Assembly: GCA_905221605.1 (NCBI GenBank)
Contig: CAJNDS010000589.1
Coordinates: forward strand, 1-64,000
Length of the DNA: 64,000 bases
Direction: 5' to 3'
Source of the DNA: Symbiodinium natans
Taxonomy: Eukaryota; Sar; Dinophyceae; Suessiales; Symbiodiniaceae
This document shows, one piece after another, positions 53,880 to 64,000 of this stretch (position 1 is its first letter; each line of letters opens with the position of its first letter). The notes below the pieces were generated by a model. That model did not search any database. It was not told where the DNA came from and saw only the letters and a program-made list of their open reading frames with translations. The position numbers were made by a program, and so were the translations under genes.

Positions 53880-54089
53880 GTCAGGGGACCATTGGGCCGG
53901 GGTCTTTGGACTTAGTTCGGGGCACAGGCTCCAGGCTTGATGGTGCTTGCCTTGATGCTGCAAAGACAAGACAGCGGAGGCTTCACAAGAGACGGAGAAG
54001 CAATCCCAACGGTCCTAGCGCCGACTGAAGTTCCCGCTTCAAGGACCTTTTTGAGAACCCCTGAACTTACATCATGAGTTGGCATCGAG

Positions 54090-54171
54090 GCGCTGGATGC
54101 TGGGATGCGCCAAACACCCGCTGGCTCATGCCATGGGCCTCGATGAGTCTGCAGCCCATATGTTCGAGTTT
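54090..54171 (+). CDS. Gene C, candidate exon
   Basis: After ATCGAG reads RWMLGCAKHPLAHAMGLDES then AAHMFEF. Its donor is unclear; a GA at 54171 is possible. Composition looks coding. Confidence 0.45.
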
Positions 54172-55247
54172 TCATGGAGTTTTAGACCTTGTGGAAACAG
54201 ATTTCATAGGCTTCTCAGGGTGCGCCCCCAAATCCGTGAGGCACATGACCATTCGCGGTCACGGCCACCTCCTGTCAATCTGGTCTTTGGAAGAGTTCTT
54301 GCCTGGGCCTCTGGAGTTGACGAGCGGCTTCTGGTAGAACCTTAGAGCAGACACACAGAGTTCGGGAAGTTCATGAGCGTTCAGGGTTGAGTGTTCAGGG
54401 TAGTTGGGGATTCGGGACATTGCACCCTACCCTCAGGACAATGTTTGACATCCAAGCCCTAATCTAAAGGCCTGACCTGGAGCATGGCTTGTGCTCGTGT
54501 GAGTCGAAAGCCCCGTCTTGGCTTGTTTGTATTGTTTCGTCCTGAAATGTGGTGGAGTGTCTTTTCTATGCAAGGCCGGGCTAGTGCAGCTTGAGGTCTT
54601 GACTTCCAGTTGGTTTATCCGATTTCGTTTGGCCAAAGTTTGCTGGACAGGTCTTTACAAGTAGCTGTGAGACCTCGACAGGTCCCTGCAGTGCAGATGG
54701 CAAATGAAATCTGACCAGCTCGGGCTTGGGAGGGCCCAAAACATGCCGGCTCTTTGCTTAGGGCCAGTTCCACTGACCTATTTCTCCGGGTTGAACAGGG
54801 GATTCAGGGATTAATGAAACCCAAACCGCCCCACGCCACCGCTCTGCTCAAGGCAGCGACTGAGCGAAATCCGCGACCTTTACCAGGCCAAACCTTCCTT
54901 TCGGGGGCTCGAGAGGCTTGCGTAGCTAAGCGTAGCTTTGCTTGTTTATGAGTTTTTTTTCGGCTTTTTAGTTTCCTGTGAATCCGAGAATGGGGGAGCA
55001 CTCTCAGCACTTTGAGTACGTTCGGCAAACGTGAGCCAATGTGAGCATATTGCTTGGGATGCCCTGAGCCCCGGAGCCTTGAAATCTACCTTGAACAGCG
55101 CTCAACTCCTAAGATCTCCAGAGCCTCAGGAAGCCTGTGAGACGGGAGAAGGATTTGAAGGAACGCGCCAGTCCTTGGCCGCGGGCTCAAGTCTTCAAGT
55201 TGAAGTCGCCTCTGGCTCGACGGTTTTGTGCTTGGTTTTGTGCTGAG

Positions 55248-55334
55248 GCCGCCCATCCCTTCCAGAATCCCTGGCACCAGAGCACCTTCACGCACATGAA
55301 GGTCTTGGCAGAGGAAGCGGCGTCCATCAGGACG
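55248..55334 (+). CDS. Unrecognised gene C, exon
   Basis: Between GTGCTGAG and GTTTGG, phase 0 to 0, 29 codons (AAHPFQNPWHQSTFTHMKVL then AEEAASIRT). An alternative acceptor inside, at 55265, keeps the same frame. Confidence 0.65.
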
Positions 55335-56045
55335 GTTTGGGGCCAAAAAGGGCTGCTTGGCACTGCTTGGCTGCGGGGTCGGAAGCTCTAGCTCCTGTCT
55401 GCCACAGCTATACGGGACTGTCGATCTTCGTCAGGACCAGCCCGTTGTTGAGGTGGCTACTGCGTAGCCCACCCAAAGCACCAATCCAGCAAGCACCACC
55501 GCCAGGCAGAGGATGGGGGAGCGGGCGTAGGGCAAAATACCGTTAGACTCTAAATATTTATGCGGGAAAGGGGAGCTCCTGCAAGGGGAAGGATATGGTT
55601 TGCGTTGTGTCTTCTCATGTTGGCCATCAGAACTCAAGCAACTACGAAGTGGCAGGTGCAAGCATTGGTGCCATTGCGCAGGCCAGGGCCCCAGTCCATC
55701 CAGAATGCGAGTCGTCATACCCCGAGCTGCAAAACCCCCGAGAATCTCCGAAGCCTCTGTTGTCCCAAGCAATACGCGGAATTTAAAGTCAGAGCCTGCC
55801 CCAAGCCAAAGAGCTGTGTCCACATAAAAACGACAACCCCAACATGCACTGTAGGTGCCTTCATTGGTCCGCTAGAGGTAGCATATGACAGGCCTGCTAA
55901 AGGATGGAGACCCACACACTTTCTGACGGCTTCTGAGGCAAACCCGGCCCTGGACCTCAAGCGGAGGCTTTGGGTGAGTTTGGGGTCTGAAGGGACTGCT
56001 GGAACGGTTTGTTTGCGTTGAGGAGCGGTTGGGTTCCTTCGCAAG

Positions 56046-56126
56046 GCATTGCAGCCGGGCAACCTTGTCCCGTTTCATGGCCGATCGCCCAACATCTTAC
56101 ATGACTGCACCATGCTGCAGCCCTGA
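56046..56126 (+). CDS. Possible gene C exon
   Basis: After TTCGCAAG reads ALQPGNLVPFHGRSPNILHD then CTMLQP in phase 0; GA at 56127 could be the donor. Confidence 0.4.
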   Translation, partial: ALQPGNLVPFHGRSPNILHDCTMLQP

Positions 56127-56597
56127 CCCAATGACAACACATGTCGTGCGTTTTTTGGCATTTCCAGTGTTTCACGGGGTGTGGGTTTTCATTTGTTTCT
56201 TGAACCTGTTCCTCGACACAGCGCTTTGGTTGGACTGAGCTGCTAACGGTTTAGACTTGAAAGGACATGGTCCCCAGGTCACGGTTTGGACTTGAGGGGT
56301 TATGGTCCACAGGTCGCCCAAGCAGCAATAGCCACGAACACCTGCTAAAAAGAAAGTCACCTGAAGCAGGCCCTCCGTGGCCGAGTCCTCTCCGAGTGCC
56401 TGCAGCTCAAGCCACCTCTTCCCGGTGGGCGGCGGAGACAAGGCAGGGCATGCACGTAGGATTCTGGATTCAGACGATAGGACTAATGTTTCGCGGCGTT
56501 TCCGTTATGAATCTCTGAGTCTCTTTGTTCTTTCTCTGACACCTCCCGTTACATGTGCTCGCTCTTGCACTGTCTCCCCATCCCCCCATCCTCGACT

Positions 56598-56957
56598 ATG
56601 CTTCTTTCGCTGCTTTGCTTCGTGCTTTGTTTTTGCTTAGACTTTGCTTTCGCTTTTGCTTCGATGCGTCAAGAGCTGTCCTTCGGGTCTCTTGCCAACG
56701 AAGATGTCCCCAGGAAGGTGCGTAAATATGTTCCAATGCATCTGCCCAAAACAAAGGGCGTGTTTCCGTTTCATGATGTTCAGGCTTGTGTGAGCCCGTA
56801 TTCTGAATTGCATGAAGAGGGTCGCAAGTGCAAGAACGAAGCCAAACATCACTTAGTTCGCCCGGATGATCGCCGATGGGCTGATCAACGACCTCGGCCT
56901 GACCTTGCGCCGATTGTCATCTTATTGTTCGCAACTGTTGCTCCGTCAACCCCTTAG
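56598..56957 (+). CDS. Unrecognised ORF with hydrophobic N-terminus
   Basis: ATG at 56598 opens MLLSLLCFVLCFCLDFAFAF, which looks like a signal peptide or anchor, then about 95 polar residues ending in a short hydrophobic tail. An AAG-GTGCGT at 56717 could be a splice donor, which would shorten it. A candidate secreted or membrane protein. Confidence 0.35.
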   Translation: MLLSLLCFVLCFCLDFAFAFASMRQELSFGSLANEDVPRKVRKYVPMHLPKTKGVFPFHDVQACVSPYSELHEEGRKCKNEAKHHLVRPDDRRWADQRPRPDLAPIVILLFATVAPSTP

Positions 56958-56959
56958 CC

Positions 56960-58440
56960 GGCAGGCACCTTGAAGCCCTTCGTTCTGGCATATGTGTGTG
57001 TGTGTGTGAGAGCCTTAAAACGGACTGCACCTTGCTCGATGAGCAAACTCCGAAATGCACTGCAACACCAACAAAGAAGACTAACCCCGGCGAAGAAATG
57101 TCTGTGAACCACTACTCGAAGATCCGAGGGGAGTTGGGCCATCAACTGTGAAGGGGCTGGAGCCAACAAAGATACCCTTGCTTGCGACAAAGTCCTGCCG
57201 GGCGCATGTACTTTTCATGGACGATCCTTGGGTTCTCCTTGGCTCCTTGATGCTCATCGTCTCATTTTTCTTGATCCTGAAACGCATGTGCGTATGCATG
57301 CCTCTATGTATCTGGCTTGGCCATGACAGTTTCAGGGAGTTCAGCACAGAAACACCAGTTGTGCGCCGAACATGCCAGTCCAAACGCCAAAAAGTTCTGC
57401 AATGCTTGTGCCGAGCTTATGCCAGGACAAGCAATCTCCTACTCCGCGAACTGGCTTTTTCGAGGCCTGTTGATGGCTCTCAGCTGCAGACCGTTGCAAA
57501 ACAGCCACAGCTAGATCCCTTCCTGAAAGGGGAACTGAATGGAACCAAGGGCTGTGGCTTATCATGACGGTGGACTTTTAAGCAGGAGCCTCTGTCGAGT
57601 ACAGGTGGACAACTCTCCACTTCCAAGCATGACATCTTACCTGCTCCTCAGCTGCAAGTCGAGCTTCAATTTCCAACCAAGCACGCCACATGCCACTCAG
57701 ATTCAGACTTGTGAAGCTCAGGGTGGCATGCCACACACCGCGGCATGGGGATCTGTACCAAGGAAAGGATTGCTGACGGACCCTTCCAGTGCAGACCTAC
57801 AGCTCGCCGTCACAGAGCCATGCGAAGGCTGGACGGGGCTTCGCTCTCTGGAGAGTGATTTTTTTTCATTCCCGTTTTCGCTACATCTTGCACTCCGCCT
57901 CCTTGACACACCGGGCCAACCCGGCAAAATCTGAGGACAGGAGCCTACCATCGTCCCGGCTCACAGCATCATCTTGACAAGGCATGGAACTGAGCTGCTG
58001 CCGGTTTGCAAGTCGTTTCGGTGCCCCTGTCTCCGACAAACACAAGCATCATCTCCCGTGCAAGAGTGCTGCTTGACGGAGGCTGCCATTCTTTCGTCGG
58101 CTGATTGCCGAGTCTTGGCAGCCGAAGTCTCCGATTCTAGTTCCTTGAGAACGAGAAACAGCACTGGTCTGCAGTCTATGCAGTCTTGGATTGTCGTTTG
58201 AGGATCACCGAGCCATTGGGAAGTCGCCGATCATTGCAGGGGCCTGAGCTGCTCGCATCTGCCTGCCAGCGCATAGCGAAGCCTTGAAGCCTTGCGGAGG
58301 GCGTACAGACGTGGGAATTAGTTTCGCTTAGTTGAGGCAGTCAGACAGCCAAGTGGCCCAACCCGAACCCTGCGGCCGTTTCCAAAGTGAGGAAATCCCG
58401 GTTCAAAGGCCTCAGGGCTTCAAGGATTCAGGCTTGCAAG
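56960..58440. other. No firm gene
   Basis: A short (GT)n lies at 56996-57009. A 139-codon frame (57148-57567) has one hydrophobic stretch; an overlapping frame has two Cys pairs (LCAEHA, KFCNACAEL) near 57357-57420, reminiscent of zinc ribbons. Neither is solid. Confidence 0.4.
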
Positions 58441-58444
58441 CCCT

Positions 58445-58624
58445 TCATGCTGTTTCCAATCAAGGTGCCTCACGCCCTTTCCGTAATCATTCTGCGGCAG
58501 CTTCTGGTCTATGCCTACACTGACAGCGCCCGGAGCCCCACCAGAGGTTTTTGCGAAGGAAGCTGTGCGCTGGGCTTGTCTGCATTCTGTCAAGCGAATC
58601 CAGGTTGGCAGGTAAACAATCGCA
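58445..58624 (+). CDS. BTB/POZ-like exon, possibly frameshifted
   Basis: A frame reads KVPHALSVIILRQLLVYAYT then DSA, resembling the BTB core where an alpha helix precedes LLxYxYTD. About 14 bases later another frame reads PPEVFAKEAVRWACLHSVKR then IQ, which would suit the next BTB helices. Either a small indel broke the exon or an unusual junction exists. BTB domains mediate protein-protein contacts. The match is short. Confidence 0.4.
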
Positions 58625-59170
58625 CCGCATTCAATTGGACTTGCCGAGAGCGTTCTGCCTGAGAGCCAAATCTACCGCCCAAGGTCAAGGAAGCTACCGC
58701 AACACTGTCTCCGAACATGCTGCGGCAGCTACAGAAGGTCGCTAGACATCGTGCGTTGGAGCTTGCTATTGATCATTTTAACGTACGTATGCGAGAAGGC
58801 GAAGGCAGATGCCAAAAACCCTGGGCCAGGCGGCGTCGAACTGTGGCATGCCAGACCTTTGCAAGGCAGGGTGCTGCTTGAAATTTTTAGAAGCCCATGA
58901 CACTCTGCACTGTGCAATCCCTAATCCCTTCCCCCTAACATGAATACCCTGCTGTGCTGTGGCTAGTCGGGTGCCAAAAAAAACATGAATACACCCCTAA
59001 AAATAAAACACCCTCTAGCTCCAAAACCCGGTCCGGCGGTCGCCCCTTTTCATATCTCTACAGAATTAGGGGGCGGGGACGCCTGAAACTCATTAGGCCT
59101 AAAGCTTGAAACCTGATCTCTGACTGAGCCAGCAAGCTAGAAGGACTGGTTGTTTTGTTCGGACAAACGA

Positions 59171-59247
59171 TCAGAGCCCCCCCCCCCCATGACTAAAAAC
59201 CCGTTGGGGGTTTTGAGGAGTTTTTATACTGCGGGGGGGGGGGGGGA
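59171..59247. repeat. Paired poly-C and poly-G runs
   Basis: C10 at about 59179-59188 and G14 at about 59234-59247, 45 bases apart; they could pair as a hairpin stem. Confidence 0.7.
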
Positions 59248-59249
59248 CC

Positions 59250-61440
59250 CTTTTATATTAGGGAGAAGGGAACTACACCCTGAAACACAGGCAGGTCAAA
59301 TGTGTTCTCGCGTCTCACAGGCAAAGGAGCTGTGTTGAGGGGGAAGCCTGTCAACAAAGCCGCCCGAGCGTAAGTGATGCTGGTGATATGACGCCGCAGG
59401 CACGTGGATGAATGTAGGGCTTCCAAGTGCGGTGATGCAACCCGCGCTCGGTGCTTGTATGCTGTGTGAACTGTGAAACTGAGCCAAAGCTATTGCAAAA
59501 TGAGTTGTGACAGTCTCTGGAAATGCCACAGTGAAACTTGAAAACAATTCAAGACTTGAGCGCTTTTGCAAACCTCCGCACAAACTTCCTGCCTGCGGAA
59601 CGAAGGGCGCCACCAACACATGTATTTCTTAACCCAAGATCGTCGTTAAGGCGAGAAAACATTTCAATTTCTTGACAAAAGAGCACCCGCGCCAGTGCGC
59701 GGGCCGTTTCTTAGGGCGTTGCCTTTTATTATGGGTTGCTAGTCGAGGGCTGAAGCCCTTGCATTGGGCAATTGCCTGGCTTGTGGTCGTCTTATGTCAG
59801 CTTCCTACATTAGCTCGTGCTGTTAGGCTTGGGAGTTAATTGTTCGGAGGCTGCTACGAAGTCAAACGCCGCTTCCTGGTGCTGCCTTTTGATTTGTACT
59901 TTTTTGGGGTTGTATTGCTTTGGGGTTCCGTTCTGTATTGCACTGGCGTTGCACGTTAGCAGGGTGGGTTGTCCCGTTTGTTGTACTTCTTTGTACAGTG
60001 CTGAATTGGTTAAGCCCAAAAACTGCTTTGGGGTTGTACGGGGTTGTTGTACTGCTCTGGGCTGTGCTGACAGAAACCCTAAGCCCTAATTAAACCCCGC
60101 TGAGAAAAAGCCTGAAGACAATTTCAGGAGAAAAAACCAAAAAAAAAAAAAAAAAACAAAAAACGCAGAGGCGTGCTGCCAGAAGCTGAGCGAGTCGGAG
60201 GCCCCGAAGCCGGCGGTTGTGAGCCAAGGCCACTCGGTGTGTCCTCCTTTTTCTTCCTCGCTTCATGACTTGAGGGGGGGGAGCGCTTTTGTTGTCATTA
60301 TTCTTTTGAATTCTGAGGTTGTTTCTGTTTTGCCATACTAAGGTACCATCTATGGGTTGTAGCCACACAGGGAGTAGCTGGTTTCACTCTACGAACCGGC
60401 TCGGGGCCCTATAGCTCGACATCCCAACTGCAATTCGACACACTTGAAGACCTCATGAGCGCCATTTTGGACTAAGGGCGTCTCTTAAGCCTACATTCCA
60501 CTATGTGCCATTGCATACTCCGTTCATGTTCACGCGGCAACCCTGCAAGTGCATCCTGCTGTTTTGGGGCGATTTTCAGATGTTCCAAGAGATTCTTCAG
60601 AACGAACGACAACAATCCTGTCACGTGCAGGCCCGCAAGCAAACAAAACCGTGTCGTAATGCCATGCAGTTGCCAAGCCGAGCAACCTTAAACCCTGACG
60701 GCAGAAGGCCCGTAATCCCAACAGCACGCTCAACGCTGATCGAGAGAACTGAGACGGCCCTGAAGAGAAGCTCGAAGTCCTCGAAGTTTCTTTCTGCTTG
60801 GAGAGCCAGGTGGTCAAGTAGTGAAGCGGCGCATCTCCAGCACTTCCCAGACACAGGCCGTCCAGGCAGCTGAAGATCTGAGCCCCGAAAGTTTCTGGGT
60901 TTATCAGGCTTATCTTACTTATGTTGCATGGGAGTTTCATGGAGTTTGTGGGGCCTGGTTGTTTGAGGTTGGAGTGAAAGCGCTGTTTCCCCAACATCAC
61001 AGCACCCCTTGCTGATACTCAGCATTTTCTGAAAGCAGAATTAGTTTATTGCCTGAGTATTTGATTCTGATTGGATATTTTTCAACGTCTTTGAGTCCTC
61101 CCACCAGCCATCAACCTAAATGAAAGGCCAGCGGGCCAAGAAACCCTCGCCAGCTCCCGCGGACAGCCCCCAAACTTCCTAAGCCCTACTGTAACAACGA
61201 AATTGACAAGCGATGAGGCCCAGCCCAACAACCAAACAAGTGCCAGGCTCGGCCTTCGCAATCGTCCGACCGTGGACTGCCAGTGCTCCTGAGCAAGAAG
61301 TGCTCCCGGCCTGTGTTCGAACTTGCAGTCTGGGGTCTGAGGGTTGGTACCAGATTTCCGGGAGTCCTTCTTTTGTGGCTGCTTCTTGGTCTCTCCGCTC
61401 CGTCAGTCGTGTGATATATGAAAATCCGGCACCCTGCGGG
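59250..61440. other. No gene seen
   Basis: Frames up to 156 codons on the minus strand (60530-61000) lack motifs. A poly-A run lies at 60136-60155. Confidence 0.5.
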
Positions 61441-61441
61441 C

Positions 61442-61534
61442 ATGTCATCTGCTGAGAAAATCGTCCTCATCACAGAAGATGGCCAGGTCATCCCTGAGCG
61501 AGAGCTCCGCTGGTGGCAGCACAAGGTCTTGAGG
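61442..61534 (+). CDS. Possible first exon of an unrecognised gene
   Basis: ATG opens MSSAEKIVLITEDGQVIPER then ELRWWQHKVL, charged and protein-like, stopping shortly after at 61540 unless spliced near GGGGTTGAG. No family recognised. Confidence 0.45.
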
Positions 61535-61699
61535 GGTTGAGACAGAACTTGATCTTAAGCTCCGGACTTGCGGGCGGCAGCTGGCAAGCTTTGGCCAACA
61601 GGGAGGGCAATCCAAGGCTTCAACCCGCATTGTCAAGATTAGTGTACTGGCTACGCTTTGGCCATTCCTCCGGACAGGCTGAAGAACACGGTCGGCGCT

Positions 61700-62290
61700 G
61701 ATAAGCCTGACAAGTCCATACGTGTCGAAGGCTCAGTTCCCCTCAAAAGCACAGCTGTAGCTACGAGGCTGAACCACGCAGTCTAACCTTTAAACTGGGG
61801 GCCCGACCTCAGTTGAAAGACGCTTGCCGTGTCAGGAATGCTTTGGAGCATACTTATTGCAACCTTACAGTCGACCCGCCACAATATCTCCCTGAGCGTT
61901 ACGTAAGCCCTCGACTGACATCGTTGTTTTTCATTTGAAGCATCTGCAAGACAGTAGCGCTCGACGTGCCCGATAGGGATGTACGGTACGCCAGTCCACC
62001 TGCACGAGCGACACAAAGTGGCAGGAACATCCTTGAACCCTTAAGCCCAGACAGCCCCGAACTCATAAACCCGCAACCTACTCGTATCATGTCCCAGGCC
62101 AGTGATGCTCGGCTGGATGCCGTGGATCGCGGAAGCTCCAGTAACACGCCTCTGTGTCGAGAACTTAGAGGTTCCCGTGCAAGGTCAACAGACGGTTTGA
62201 GCACCATGCACTAGCAGCACGCAGCCACTAGCATCTCTCAAGTTCTTGTTGATCTTTTCTTGCTCTGCTCAACCTTTGGCCAAGATCTCC
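61700..62290. other. No gene seen
   Basis: Only frames of 77-102 codons without motifs. Confidence 0.5.
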
Positions 62291-62308
62291 GCGGAGAGAG
62301 AACTCCCG

Positions 62309-62442
62309 AGAGAGAGAGGGAGAGAGAGAGAGAGAGTCACACGCTCTGCAAGCAAGCAAGACACAGAGGTAGAGGGAGCGAGGGGGAAGGAGGAGGAGGA
62401 GGAGAAGAAGAAGAAGAAGAAGAAGAAGAAAAGAGAATGAGA
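62309..62442 (+). repeat. GA and GAA/GGA microsatellites
   Basis: (GA)n at 62309-62336, then GGAGGA and (GAA)n at 62388-62432. Confidence 0.92.
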
Positions 62443-62920
62443 TGACGAAGAAGAAACTGTGAACCATCTATGCCTAAAGCCCACGACGTTGAAGCGCAAA
62501 ATTTCGCTCACGGAAAGTGCAACCCAATTAGCTTAACACAGACTGATAAACCCTCAGCCCAACAGGTCTGGAGTCTGGCTCCAGCCTTGGTGTCCCAATG
62601 GAGGGTAGGCGTGGCCAGGGAGGGTTTGGGAAAGCTTGGGGTTGGGCTTGCACGGCAAGCTGCAAGGTTGCGTGACGGTCTGATCCTCTTGCGAGGGTGC
62701 TTTTGGGGCCCTGGAAGGCTCTGTAGGCTGCCATGGCTGCCTTAGTGTTTTGGCTGGCATCCCTGCTCGTTCTTAGTTATGTAGGGTTCGTGTTGAGGAA
62801 GGGGTGTGGGGCTCATACCCTTGCAGGGAGTCCGAGAACAGCCGCGCAAAAGTTCGGCTCAGCACCTTGGCAGTGAATTTAAGGAAAATGTCTCTGGACA
62901 CCACTCCGATGCACAGTTGC

Positions 62921-62948
62921 CCCCCCCCCCCCCCCCAAAAAAAAAAAC
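62921..62948. repeat. Poly-C followed by poly-A
   Basis: C15 runs straight into A11. ORFs across this point are not reliable. Confidence 0.85.
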
Positions 62949-62999
62949 AGAAAAGAACTGTCAGGTTGAGCTGTCGCAGCGGTCAGTATCGTTTTGCTG

Positions 63000-64000
63000 A
63001 GGCTCAGGAAGCCTCCGCGCTTTTGCGGATGAGATGCCGCTGGCCAGTGTAGTGTGTATAGGGTTTCTGCGATATGGGTAGACTTGCGAAGAGTAGAGTA
63101 GACCTGCATACAAGCCTGTATAAGTTACAGCCCTAAACTAATCCTAGAGCCACTAAAGCCTCGAAATTCTGAAATGCCTTGAACCCTACACGTAGTGCTT
63201 CCAGGTGGAAAGGCATGGGTCCATCTCACCTTTTTACGAAGCCTCACCTGGATGGTCCGAGTTGTGAGCGGCGAAAGTCCTAATCTTCCTAAACTTAGCT
63301 AAACCCTAAACCCTGAAGGCAGGTGGCAACAAGCATTGGGGCTTGTTTTGTCTTTGCTGGGCGAATGGGGGCCCCAGCGTTGCACTGGTCAAAAATCGGA
63401 TCCAAGTGAGCCTCCAACTTCGCCAGCGCGCAACGAAGACGAGCAAGGAACATCAAGGAACTCAAAAGGCCGAAGCCTTCGAACACGAACCATCACGAAC
63501 CCTACATGTTGTACAAGCCCTGGAAACCTTTTCAAACGGACCACAAGAAGGAAATCCCAGATCCCAGGCTGTTACACAGACCCTATTCAGGTCGGAGCTC
63601 CGGCGCATCCTCCTGGCACAGCCGAAGGCGGAAGGGCTGGGAGACGTGCCGAAGCGTGCCACCGAACTGCGGCCTGGAAGCATTTCGGGATTTTTTCATA
63701 AATTGATTGGTGGTTTGGGTGGGGCTGGGGTGATTTGGGGCTTCTGGAGTTTTCCGTCCCTTCTCGCGGAGTTACGAACTCTTTTTTTGGAATGCTTTTC
63801 TCCGCCAGGGAGTATCCGAAAGAGTAGGCCCTGTGCCCACCACACATAGCCTTGGACGGAGCCTTTGACCGACCACCGCCCCAGAGATAGTGGTGTGTAA
63901 GACCTCGGATCAATCAAGATGGCAAACATGCCTTGTGTGGATGAGATCCGGGTCATTCCCGGAAGTAGCAGAAGGAGCAACATCCGTGAGCCGTGGTCTC
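63000..64000. other. No firm gene to the window end
   Basis: A candidate exon after CTTCCAG at 63205 (two possible frames) and a 168-codon frame at 63343-63849, with one hydrophobic stretch near its end, lack recognisable motifs. Confidence 0.4.

Noticed and set aside
60530-61000. 156-codon minus-strand ORF
   Set aside because: No motif or codon bias, and overlapping frames of similar length on the other strand.

Overview
The window looks like nuclear DNA of a dinoflagellate, most likely a Symbiodiniaceae-type genome. The reasons are: plant-type telomere-like repeats (TTTAGGG and variants) scattered inside the window; genes cut into very small exons by long introns, nearly all with AG followed by G at the 3' splice site and several with apparent GC or GA donors; abundant microsatellites and poly-G/poly-C runs; and a tyrosine-recombinase retrotransposon whose polyprotein carries a cytosine-methyltransferase-like domain, a combination I associate with dinoflagellates. 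No bacterial operons, rRNA, tRNA or CRISPR were recognised.

Layout. 1-1168: CA-rich simple repeats, then one copy of a ~440 bp dispersed repeat (second copy at 11029-11462, same strand). 1600-8965: one nearly full-length but decayed PAT/Ngaro-like retroelement with split direct repeats (A1 at the left end; B1-A2-B2 at the right end), a small membrane ORF, a Gag-like ORF, a broken reverse transcriptase, and a long intact frame holding RNase H, a nested methyltransferase-like domain and a tyrosine recombinase. 8966-20280: mostly non-coding, with telomere-like, minisatellite and trinucleotide arrays and a few weak coding candidates.

20.3-24.6 kb: exons of an ABC transporter ATPase on the + strand; Walker A, Q-loop region, signature and Walker B can be placed and several exon junctions are phase-compatible. 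26.2-30.2 kb: simple repeats and weak ORFs. 30218-31837: an apparently intronless 12-helix major-facilitator transporter, the clearest intact host gene. 33.65-42.60 kb: a cyclophilin-type peptidyl-prolyl isomerase gene in at least eight short exons; its introns hold telomere-like arrays and a large CCAAT/ATTGG inverted repeat. 43.2-47.28 kb: exons of an unrecognised + strand gene ending at a well-supported terminal intron and stop. 50.4-50.9 kb: telomere-like repeats in head-to-head orientation. 51.1-55.3 kb: at least four phase-0 exons of another unrecognised + strand gene. 55.4-64 kb: sparse, with isolated candidate exons (one BTB-like) and simple repeats.

Nearly all supportable coding sequence lies on the + strand. 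Apart from the retroelement the genes show no functional link to each other. The spliced models were built by eye from splice phase and motif spacing and should be read as hypotheses about exon boundaries, although the family calls for the ABC, MFS, cyclophilin and retroelement proteins rest on several independent motifs each.
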